DNA from: Candidatus Zhuqueibacterota bacterium
GTDB taxonomy: Bacteria > SM23-31 > B21-G16
DNA: 6,384 nt
Reading direction: 5' to 3'
Assembly: GCA_003644825.1 (NCBI GenBank)
Contig: QNDJ01000107.1
Location: forward strand, 1-6,384
The notes beneath the pieces are model-generated. The model was not told the origin of the DNA and made no database searches. It saw nothing but the letters and a program-made list of their open reading frames with translations. Position 1 is the first letter of the stretch, and each line of letters opens with the position of its first letter. Positions 1-6,384 of this stretch are shown here, piece after piece. Position numbers and translations under genes: made by a program.

Positions 1-999
1 AAGTATAATATTGTATTCATCGGTGAATACCACCGGATAAAACATGATGTAGAATTGATTCAAAATCTCATTCCCCGATTATACAGAGCAGGAATTTATA
101 ACCTGGGAATTGAATTTGGTTGCTACGAGTACCAGAATAAAGTTGATTCCCTAATAACAGCAGACAGGTATGATGAAGACCTGGCAAGGTGGCTTATGTT
201 TAAATCGTTTGTTGCCTGGGGTTACAAAGAATATATGGACATTTACAGAAAAGCCTGGGAACTGAATAAGTCCCTTCCAGAAGATGCGCCAAAATTCAGA
301 GTGATAAATCTGGGATACAGAGCTAACTGGAGATTCAGAAAGGAAAATATGACACCTGAACTGTGGAGAAAAGTATGGCACAAAGGTAACCCAGATGTCT
401 ATATGGCTAATGTAATACTGAAAGAATTTGTTGATAAAGGTAAAAAAGCTCTTATATACTCGGGTTCACATCACGCTTTTACTCACTACTATCAGCCAAT
501 TTATGATTATGAAAACAGGAAATTTATAAGGTTTAACAAAAACAGAATGGGAAATGTAGTATATCATAAAATTCCAGATAAGGTTTTCAATATTTTTCTT
601 CATTCTCCCTGGCCCACAAAGAGAAGTTTTAATGAAAATACTTATCCTGTGGATGGAGTAATTGATATCATAATGAAAGAATTTAAGAATAAAAGAGTTG
701 GTTTTGATGTGAAAGGTTCACCATTCGGTAAATTAAGTGATGACGATACATATTACTCAATTGGCTACCAGAACCTTACATTAAGCACCTTTTGTGATGG
801 GTATATTTTTCAGAAACATTTCAGTGATTATACAGGATGCACTGTCGATACCATCTTCATTACAGAGAAAAATTTTAAGGAAGCAATTGAATTTCTTCCA
901 AACCCAGAAGCAAGAAAATTCATCAAAAAACCTGCGGATTTTATCAAAGGAATACAAAAAGATGCTGATATGAAGAAAAGATTTAAACACTTGAAATAA
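1..999 (+). CDS. ChaN/TIKI/erythromycin-esterase-like superfamily protein, 5'-truncated by window edge
   Basis: The reading frame is open from the first base to the TAA at 997-999, giving 332 visible residues; the start lies upstream of the window. The visible protein begins with a beta-strand-like segment ending in a GEYH motif (visible residues 8-11), followed by an amphipathic helix and LGIEFG (35-40). Further on is a hydrophobic strand leading into SGSHHAF (about 154-160). A GExH near the N-terminus, an acidic residue after the next strand and a later G-x-x-H/GSHH are the known conserved pattern of the ChaN/TIKI/TraB/erythromycin-esterase-like fold, whose members are often metal- or haem-binding or hydrolytic. 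The last ~100 residues contain DGYIFQKHFSDY and a lysine-rich end, and no second domain I recognise. No membrane segment is visible; a signal peptide could lie in the missing part. The substrate is unknown. The coding call is near certain; the family is an inference from short motifs. The gene converges with the peptidase gene across a shared terminator. Confidence 0.85.
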   Translation, partial: KYNIVFIGEYHRIKHDVELIQNLIPRLYRAGIYNLGIEFGCYEYQNKVDSLITADRYDEDLARWLMFKSFVAWGYKEYMDIYRKAWELNKSLPEDAPKFRVINLGYRANWRFRKENMTPELWRKVWHKGNPDVYMANVILKEFVDKGKKALIYSGSHHAFTHYYQPIYDYENRKFIRFNKNRMGNVVYHKIPDKVFNIFLHSPWPTKRSFNENTYPVDGVIDIIMKEFKNKRVGFDVKGSPFGKLSDDDTYYSIGYQNLTLSTFCDGYIFQKHFSDYTGCTVDTIFITEKNFKEAIEFLPNPEARKFIKKPADFIKGIQKDADMKKRFKHLK

Positions 1000-1062
1000 A
1001 TATTAGACGTTAACAATATACCTGTTGTACATTACTATGGAAGTAATAAACATTAAAGTAGA

Positions 1063-1096
1063 AATACCCCGATAGATTAATATCTATCGGGGTATT
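1063..1096. terminator. Perfect 15-bp stem-loop, probable bidirectional terminator
   Basis: Left arm 1063-1077 and right arm 1082-1096 pair without mismatch around a TAAT loop; the stem core is CCCCGATAG/CTATCGGGG. It sits between two convergent genes, 63 bases after the plus-strand stop and 5 bases after the minus-strand stop. On the plus strand it is followed by a T-rich run (1097-1116) that overlaps the antisense of the lysine-rich end of the peptidase gene. On the minus strand it is followed by a moderately T-rich stretch. Symmetry, position and T-rich flanks on both sides fit Rho-independent termination in both directions. Termination itself is inferred. Confidence 0.85.
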
Positions 1097-1101
1097 AGTA
1101 T

Positions 1102-3825
1102 TTATTTTCTTTTTTTCTTGAGGAAAGGCACACCTTTTTTAATCCATTCTGGAGCTTTTTCTCCTTTCAGATAATGCCCGAAGAATTCAATCTGTCTTTT
1201 AGCATAATCTATCTGGTTTTCCTTAATTCTTAAGCTATGGTTTTCACCGGGATATACAAGCATTATCATAGGTTTCTGCATCCTTCGCATACCATTGAAC
1301 AATTCGATTCCCTGATGCCAGTCAACTGCACCATCTTTATCACCAAAGGCAACCAGCAAAGGTGTTTCAATATTCTGCATATTGAACAGGGGTGAATTTA
1401 ACATATAAGAGTCAAGGTCTTTCCAGAATGGGTCTGGAAATCTTCCCTGACTCGTTTCAAATATGACCTGATTTGTAACCCCTGTATTCCAGTAGACCTC
1501 GCTATACATACTGATCAGGTCCGTCAGAGGTGCCCCTGCTATAGCTGCTGAAAACAGTTTTGACTGTGTAATTATGTAACAGGTCTGGTATGCACCCCAG
1601 CTGTGTCCCATCAGACCAATTTTTGTTTCATCAATAAATCCTTTTTCAAGAACTTTTTTTACAGCCGGTACCACACAATTAACAGCAGAAACTCCAGGCA
1701 TTCTATCTTTATAAACTATATCAGGCCTGTATACAAAATATCCAAGACTTGTAAAAACAGCTACATTATATGCTCTTCTCCTTGAGGGAACAACATATCT
1801 ATGCAGGGTTTGTGAAAGTCTTTGATAAATATATACAATCATAGGATACTTTTTACCGGGTTCAAAGTTCGCTGGATAAAATAAAGCACCCTGAAGTTTA
1901 ACGCCATCTGCATTTTCATAATTAATAAGTTCTGAATGGCCCCAGAGAAAATTTCTCTGCTGGGGGTTTGTATCTGTTAATTTTTTTGGATTCAGAAAAT
2001 CCCCTTTGGTATAAAATATATTGGGTGACTGCTCATACGTTTCAGAAATGTAAATGAACTTATCGCACTTTTTCGCCTTCTGCAATCTTGAGATATATTT
2101 ATCTTCATAAATTAATTTTACTGGCTTTTTCCCGACTTTCAACCTGTAAAAACCTGATTTTTTTGATAACTGACCAAAAGCAGAAAGATAAACTGGTTTA
2201 GATGGGTCAATATAATCTTCTTCTCTTTCCAGCCTGTAGACCCTGAATCTGATTTTATTTTTATTTCCATCTGTCAGGCAAACAGGATTTTTGCCATCCG
2301 GTTTGATGTTCCAGACGTTGTACTGGTCGTAAATCAGAATTGAACTATCAGCTTTTGTCCAACCTGCAAACCCCCATGGTGGTTTCGGGTCCCGCGGATA
2401 ATCAAATTCCGTATTCCAGAAGGTCGAAGGCAGACCAAGGGTTATATTAGTATGAACATTTGCTTTTATGTCATAAGTCCACCAGTTTTTATCTCTGAAA
2501 TAAAGAAGATAATTACCATCAGGAGAAGAACCACTAACTACATCCTGTTTTTTTAGTATTAACTTAGCCTCTCCTGTTTTCGTATCTACTATGTAAACAT
2601 CTGCAAAAGGAACTTTAAAAGCAGGTTGATAGGGAATTCGGTTCAGTCCGTAAGCATGTTTCTGGTCCCCTGTAAGGTATACATACTTCAAGTTTTTATG
2701 AGCAAGCTGTACAAATTTGTTATCATCAATATGCCAGACTGAAAGATAACTAAAAGTGCTGTCAGTTCTGGCGGTTTTCATCTGTCGTGGCTGAATTTCA
2801 ATATCTTTCCAGTGCCATACATCAACATTTGCAGGTTTTAATTCTTCTTTTTCTTTTTTCTTTTTTTTCTTATCTTCTTTTTTTTCAGGTTTTTTCTTCC
2901 ATTCCATAATACCAAAGAAAACAGCACTGTTATCTTTCGACCATACTGGCTTTCTATAAGTTACAATTCTCATTCCTTCAGGAAATGTTTCATCCTTTAG
3001 TGGATTATAAACTTTCTTTTCACACTTTTTACCGATATTTCTAAGAACAATAACTGAATGATTATCCTGCAAGTATTTCTTATCTTCTATACTTTTAAAG
3101 AAAGCAAGAGCAGTTCCTTTTTTATTCCAGGTAAGTTGAGAATAAGACGCTTTACCACTGTCTATTACTTTAACAGTATTGTTTTTAAGGTTATAAAGAT
3201 GCACACCATTACCGCTTTTTCCTTCTGCATCAATTACACAGGCAAAGAAGTTTCCTTTTTTATTAAAAACATATTCAGATACATTACCGATATTGAGTTC
3301 TGTTTCTTCATCAAGGTTTCGGAGAATTACATCCGAACCTTTGCTTTTTCTTCCTTTTGCTTTATATTTTTTCATAGCAATATACTTTCCATCATCTGAA
3401 AAAGTGAAAGAATTCACATCATCGAATACAATCTTTTTGCCGTTTTCAAGGTTCAACAGTCCCATTTTCATCTTGATTGGTTTTTTAGATTTCCGCATTT
3501 TCTCCATCTCTTTTTCAGAATATCCAATTCTAAAAGCAACCCATTTTGAATTCTTCGAAAATAAAGGGTTTGTTCCCAGAGCAAATCTAAAAGTCGAATC
3601 GGTAGAAACATTTTTAACAAATAGAGTGTCATCCATTTCTACAACAGATAATTCATAAGCAATCCAGTCTCCATTCTCAGAAATAGCAGTTCTTCTAATA
3701 CTTTGCCATTGAGCATAATCCTCCGGTGTAATTGGTTTTTTCTTGTCCTGACCAAAAAGAATTGAAAAAGAAAATAAGATAAATACGATGTTTAAAAAAG
3801 CAACCTTTTTAGTTGAAATTCTCAT
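1102..3825 (-). CDS. Secreted S9-family (prolyl oligopeptidase-type) serine peptidase
   Basis: Complete 907-residue protein starting at ATG 3823-3825, chosen because AAGGAGT lies 5 bases upstream and the protein opens with a Sec signal: MRISTKK, then a hydrophobic core (about 9-24) and probable cleavage near FGQ (24-26). Residues ~30-620 are a WD40/DPP-like beta-propeller with repeated short strands and D-x-x-G-x turns. Residues ~630-890 are the alpha/beta-hydrolase domain. The nucleophile motif GHSWGAYQ gives Ser742 (codon 1600-1602), GDKDGAVDW gives Asp831 (1333-1335), and PGENHSL gives His863 (1237-1239); all three are present and correctly ordered. Family members cleave oligopeptides, often after proline or as dipeptidyl or acylaminoacyl peptidases; the specificity here cannot be read. 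A very lysine/glutamate-rich insert (309-330) breaks the propeller. There is no T9SS C-terminal domain, so a periplasmic location is likely; the tail is basic (KKKRK). The gene lies 70 bases downstream of the propeller-protein gene on the same strand, so co-transcription is possible. An intact, active enzyme is expected. Confidence 0.96.
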   Translation of the reverse strand: MRISTKKVAFLNIVFILFSFSILFGQDKKKPITPEDYAQWQSIRRTAISENGDWIAYELSVVEMDDTLFVKNVSTDSTFRFALGTNPLFSKNSKWVAFRIGYSEKEMEKMRKSKKPIKMKMGLLNLENGKKIVFDDVNSFTFSDDGKYIAMKKYKAKGRKSKGSDVILRNLDEETELNIGNVSEYVFNKKGNFFACVIDAEGKSGNGVHLYNLKNNTVKVIDSGKASYSQLTWNKKGTALAFFKSIEDKKYLQDNHSVIVLRNIGKKCEKKVYNPLKDETFPEGMRIVTYRKPVWSKDNSAVFFGIMEWKKKPEKKEDKKKKKKEKEELKPANVDVWHWKDIEIQPRQMKTARTDSTFSYLSVWHIDDNKFVQLAHKNLKYVYLTGDQKHAYGLNRIPYQPAFKVPFADVYIVDTKTGEAKLILKKQDVVSGSSPDGNYLLYFRDKNWWTYDIKANVHTNITLGLPSTFWNTEFDYPRDPKPPWGFAGWTKADSSILIYDQYNVWNIKPDGKNPVCLTDGNKNKIRFRVYRLEREEDYIDPSKPVYLSAFGQLSKKSGFYRLKVGKKPVKLIYEDKYISRLQKAKKCDKFIYISETYEQSPNIFYTKGDFLNPKKLTDTNPQQRNFLWGHSELINYENADGVKLQGALFYPANFEPGKKYPMIVYIYQRLSQTLHRYVVPSRRRAYNVAVFTSLGYFVYRPDIVYKDRMPGVSAVNCVVPAVKKVLEKGFIDETKIGLMGHSWGAYQTCYIITQSKLFSAAIAGAPLTDLISMYSEVYWNTGVTNQVIFETSQGRFPDPFWKDLDSYMLNSPLFNMQNIETPLLVAFGDKDGAVDWHQGIELFNGMRRMQKPMIMLVYPGENHSLRIKENQIDYAKRQIEFFGHYLKGEKAPEWIKKGVPFLKKKRK

Positions 3826-3830
3826 ATTAA

Positions 3831-3837
3831 ACTCCTT
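3831..3837 (-). promoter_or_regulatory. Strong Shine-Dalgarno site of the S9 peptidase gene
   Basis: Read on the minus strand this is AAGGAGT, with GGAG six bases before the ATG at 3823-3825. It fixes the start codon and fits the signal peptide that begins there. No convincing promoter was seen in the remaining 3838-3895 gap, which is AT-rich. Confidence 0.8.
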
Positions 3838-3895
3838 ATTTATGTTAATATCAGGATAAATTAATTACAGGTTTACACCAAATTTTACAATATAA

Positions 3896-6384
3896 TTAAC
3901 GAATAAGAGAAATTTTTATAGATTTCATAAAATCACCGGTTTTCATCAAACCTATATATGTTCCACTGGTAACAGATTTACCATAATTATCTTTTCCATC
4001 CCAGGTAACAGAGAACCTGCCTGCTGGATATCCCTGAGCAACAACAGTTCGTATCTCCTGACCCAGTGCATTATAAATCTTTATAGTTACAAAGGTATGA
4101 TGTGCAACAATAAAATCAATTTTTGTATTAGAATTGAATGGATTTGGATAATTCTGAAATAATTCATATTCTTTTAAACCCAAGCCGTATTTACTATTTT
4201 CAATAGAAGTTGTCTTTAGTAATGAACGTTCATAAATACCATTACCATGTGTTACAGCCCTAATTTTTCTATTAGCCGGTGAGATAGAAAGGTCCATTAC
4301 CAGAGCAGCAGTAGGCATTCCTTCTTTAAATTCCTGCCAGGTTTCTCCATAATCAGTGGAAACATATACACCGATATCATTTCCAGCATAAATATGATTA
4401 TAATTTTCCGGGTCAACAATAACGGCTGAAGTTGGAACATCAGGCAAATTTCCCCTATCAATATCATCCCATGTTTTACCACCATCTTCAGTGCGGTATA
4501 AATGGGACGAACCAAAGCCCGACAATGTCAAATAAACAACTCTATCATTATGAGGAGAAACGACTATATCAACATAATATCTATCAGGAAGATTACCGGT
4601 AATATTTTTCCAGGCAATTCCCCCGTCTGTTGATTTAAAAACTTCCGCTCTTCTATTTTCATCTGGCACTGTTGTTGCATATACAATATCAGGATTGCTA
4701 CTCGAAATACCAATTGAAAGAACAGGATTCCCGTTCAGAGGGTTACCACCGTTCATAACCTTCCAGCTCGAACCCATATCTTCAGTTTTATATATATGGT
4801 TATCACCTGCATACATAATCCAGGGATGAGAAGGCGATAAAATGTAAGGGGCTAAAAAACATACGTTTTTTCTTTCAAAACTACCTGATATTTTAGACCA
4901 GGAAAGTCCACCATCAGTTGAACGATATATATTTAGATACTGTGAAGAACCATATAATATTTTATTATCCAGGGTATTAATAGCACAATAACCACCATCT
5001 CCGCCGATTAGTTCGGTTGTCCAGTTTGGGCTACCCATGAACATTGCTGTTCTGTTATCCTGCATTCTTCCTAATGCAAGTTCCGGATTTGATGTAGAAG
5101 ATGCAAATCCATTATAGAATTGTGCTGTAATATACTCATTATTGAGTTCCTTAAAAGTTTTACCACCATCTGTAGTTCGATAAACACCACCGTCATTACC
5201 AAAATAGACTACATCAGGGTCAGTCGGATGATCTGCATAGACATGATGGTCAACATGCATTCCTTTTACTATTTTGAGAGAAATTCCACCGTTATTAGAA
5301 TAATAACATTCAACTCCAGCACAGATAATCTTATTATTGTCTTCAGGATTAACCCTCACATAGTGAGAAAACCAGCCCTGATATCTGGCATAGTCAATTC
5401 TTGAAAGTTTTGCCCAGGAAAGGCCATTATTTATACTTCTGTACAGTCCGATTGATTTAAATCTATCAGCCACATCCGCATAAACAATATTGGGATTCTT
5501 TTTATATATTGAGAGAAGCGTTTTCCCTGTCCAGCTTAACGGTAGCCCGTTAGAAAGCTTTTCCCAGTTTTTACCACTATCGGTCGTACGATAAATACCA
5601 GAACCCGGACTGCCAAGATTTCCACAGGATATATACACAATATTTGTGTCAACAGGGTTAATAGCAATATCTACAGCCATAAGTGATGAATGTATTTTTT
5701 TCCAGGTTTTTCCTGCATCAATTGATTTATATGTTCCATCTGAAGTTCCTGCGTAAATAACATCGGGGTTTAAAGGATTAATTTTTATAACAAGAACCCC
5801 CCTTTTCTGATTATATGACCAATCCAGACTTTTTTGCCAGGTATTTCCACCATCAGTAGTTTTTAAAATACCTATTCCATAACTTCCTCTTGTTGTGCGA
5901 ATATATAATCCACCAATAGACGAATCATAACCATATACTTCCCCTGTACCTATATAAATTATCTTTGAATTTGTGGGATTAATTGCAATAGCATTTACTC
6001 CAAGAACTGGAAACCCTGTATCAATATATTCCCATTTATAATAATCTCCAATTTCATCTTTTAAAGTAAGTCGCCATAGACCACCACTTGCTGCACCGGC
6101 ATATATTATATCAGGATTATCAGGAACAACTGCAATGGCAATTGTTCTACCACCTCTGTTTATAGGACCTATTGATGTCCAGGTATCCATATTATTATTC
6201 ATAATACTTTTTTTATACAGATGCTTTCTTGAATATTCAAAAGCTTTATAGTATCCATCGTTGGGGATGTCATTTGCCGGGTAAGATCGCTGAGCAGAAA
6301 GAAATCTAAGAGCATTTAAAGCATCACTTGGAAATTTTCTACATCCCGTTAAACAGGTTTTTTTATCTTTGTTCAGAATAAATA
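3896..6384 (-). CDS. Secreted Asp-box (BNR/sortilin-like) beta-propeller protein with T9SS-type C-terminal sorting domain, N-terminus cut by window edge
   Basis: The frame runs from the window end to TAA at 3896-3898, giving 828 visible residues. An internal ATG at 6200-6202 would give 768 residues. It has no Shine-Dalgarno, and the 60 codons before it are open and read as protein, including FLSAQRSYP and IPNDGYYKAFEYSR. This resembles the segment that usually precedes the W-T-S-I-G-P-x-N-x-G-G-R entry strand in related FCB proteins, so the start is outside. Counting from that ATG, ten clear Asp-boxes (S/T-x-D-x-G-x-T/S-W/F) plus one degenerate copy lie at residues ~115-622, implying one or two multi-bladed propellers. 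A VDHHVYADHP loop (317-326), GNDGGVYRT (335-343) and GGDGG (400-404) are hallmarks of this family. Residues 679-768 form the FlgD-like/T9SS type A sorting domain with QNYPNPFN, IYNALGQ, TWDGKDNYG and SGTYI. Export by Sec, then T9SS to the surface or medium, is inferred from the tail. No catalytic residues can be assigned; binding of glycans or proteins, or glycoside hydrolysis, are both possible. It precedes the S9 peptidase gene on the same strand. Confidence 0.93.
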   Translation of the reverse strand, partial: FILNKDKKTCLTGCRKFPSDALNALRFLSAQRSYPANDIPNDGYYKAFEYSRKHLYKKSIMNNNMDTWTSIGPINRGGRTIAIAVVPDNPDIIYAGAASGGLWRLTLKDEIGDYYKWEYIDTGFPVLGVNAIAINPTNSKIIYIGTGEVYGYDSSIGGLYIRTTRGSYGIGILKTTDGGNTWQKSLDWSYNQKRGVLVIKINPLNPDVIYAGTSDGTYKSIDAGKTWKKIHSSLMAVDIAINPVDTNIVYISCGNLGSPGSGIYRTTDSGKNWEKLSNGLPLSWTGKTLLSIYKKNPNIVYADVADRFKSIGLYRSINNGLSWAKLSRIDYARYQGWFSHYVRVNPEDNNKIICAGVECYYSNNGGISLKIVKGMHVDHHVYADHPTDPDVVYFGNDGGVYRTTDGGKTFKELNNEYITAQFYNGFASSTSNPELALGRMQDNRTAMFMGSPNWTTELIGGDGGYCAINTLDNKILYGSSQYLNIYRSTDGGLSWSKISGSFERKNVCFLAPYILSPSHPWIMYAGDNHIYKTEDMGSSWKVMNGGNPLNGNPVLSIGISSSNPDIVYATTVPDENRRAEVFKSTDGGIAWKNITGNLPDRYYVDIVVSPHNDRVVYLTLSGFGSSHLYRTEDGGKTWDDIDRGNLPDVPTSAVIVDPENYNHIYAGNDIGVYVSTDYGETWQEFKEGMPTAALVMDLSISPANRKIRAVTHGNGIYERSLLKTTSIENSKYGLGLKEYELFQNYPNPFNSNTKIDFIVAHHTFVTIKIYNALGQEIRTVVAQGYPAGRFSVTWDGKDNYGKSVTSGTYIGLMKTGDFMKSIKISLIR
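3899..4168 (-). other. C-terminal T9SS type A sorting / FlgD-like Ig domain (encoded region)
   Basis: The last ~90 residues have the order seen in this domain: ELFQNYPNPFN (core at 4133-4153), a strand pair around KIDF and VTIKIYNALGQEIRTV, then AGRFSVTWDGKDNYGKSV, SGTYI and a final KSIKISLIR strand. In FCB bacteria this domain directs cargo across the outer membrane through the type IX system. No T9SS gene is in the window, so the route is inferred from the domain alone. Confidence 0.88.
4337..5860 (-). repeat. Array of 11 Asp-box (BNR-like) protein repeats
   Basis: Within the propeller gene the motif T-x-D-x-G-x-T-W recurs. Its copies, numbered from ATG 6202, are at residues 115-122, 160-167, 206-213, 256-263, 302-309 (degenerate, SNNGGISL), 343-350 (ends in F), 428-435, 473-480, 524-531, 571-578 and 615-622. 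Most are preceded by a hydrophobic strand ending in IYRT, VFKS or VYVS. A further strand of the form NP-x-N/D-x-x-I/V-V-Y-x-G often lies 25-40 residues away. Spacing is roughly 40-50 residues for most neighbours, with a longer gap of about 80 between copies 6 and 7, where the GGDGG segment lies. The repeats are diverged at DNA level, so this is an old protein repeat rather than a recent DNA duplication. Confidence 0.9.

Noticed and set aside
55-57. TTG as a possible start codon for the plus-strand gene
   Set aside because: The frame is open upstream to base 1 and the upstream codons carry the conserved FIGEYH strand-motif, so the real start is outside the window.
151-381. Minus-strand open frame opposite the GExH protein
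   Set aside because: It is the antisense of a clearly coding frame and shows no motif or start signal.
1031-1047. Small inverted repeat ATTACT/AGTAAT in the convergent gap
   Set aside because: It is only six AT-rich base pairs with a 5-base loop, far weaker than the neighbouring 15-bp hairpin.
3058-3658. Overlapping plus-strand open frames opposite the peptidase gene (3058-3399 and 3293-3658)
   Set aside because: They are F/S/I-rich translations typical of the antisense of lysine-rich coding sequence, with no family resemblance.
3838-3895. Bacteroidota-type promoter (TAnnTTTG) for the peptidase gene; the minus strand has TAAAATTTG here
   Set aside because: The internal spacing is off by one and I see no matching upstream TTTG element at the right distance; AT-rich DNA gives such matches by chance.
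5120-5404. Plus-strand open frame opposite the propeller gene
   Set aside because: It lies fully inside a well-supported Asp-box coding region on the other strand and has no recognisable domain.
6200-6202. ATG as start of the propeller gene
   Set aside because: There is no Shine-Dalgarno, the frame is open upstream with family-like sequence, and a secreted protein starting here would lack a signal peptide.
6341-6352. LTGC resembling a lipoprotein lipobox in the propeller gene
   Set aside because: The residues just before it are charged (NKDKKTC) with no hydrophobic core, so it is not a believable signal peptide.

Overview
The window is AT-rich, tightly packed bacterial DNA holding three protein-coding genes. 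Two of them run off the ends. The best clue to the organism is the C-terminus of the third gene. It is a 'QNYPNPFN' type sorting/FlgD-like Ig domain of the kind carried by type IX secretion (T9SS) cargo in the Bacteroidota/Ignavibacteriota/Marinimicrobia/Cloacimonadota/Calditrichota (FCB) superphylum. Together with the low GC content, an Asp-box beta-propeller protein and a long S9 peptidase with a lysine-rich insert, this points to an FCB-group bacterium. I cannot place it more exactly.

Layout: (1) Positions 1-999, plus strand: the 3' part of a gene whose product resembles the ChaN/TIKI/erythromycin-esterase-like superfamily (GExH near the visible N-terminus, later an E and a GSHH motif). 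(2) Positions 1000-1101: a short convergent intergenic gap with a perfect 15-bp stem, TAAT-loop hairpin (1063-1096) that can serve as a terminator for both flanking genes. (3) Positions 1102-3825, minus strand: a complete 907-residue secreted S9-family (prolyl oligopeptidase-type) serine peptidase with Ser742/Asp831/His863 as the apparent catalytic triad. (4) Positions 3826-3895: a 70-bp gap with a strong Shine-Dalgarno site for the peptidase. (5) Positions 3896 to the window end, minus strand: a large secreted Asp-box (BNR/sortilin-like) beta-propeller protein with a T9SS-type C-terminal domain. Its N-terminus lies outside the window.

The two minus-strand genes are in the order propeller protein then peptidase, and may be co-transcribed. 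Both look like extracytoplasmic proteins. No shared pathway can be proved from the sequence. The plus-strand gene converges on them and is a separate transcription unit.

I found no RNA gene, CRISPR array, insertion sequence, integrase, phage gene or toxin-antitoxin pair. Nothing here makes a convincing case for an undescribed system. The points worth a second look are the real extent of the propeller gene, the homopolymer-rich lysine insert of the peptidase, the shared terminator, and the little-characterised GExH/GSHH protein.
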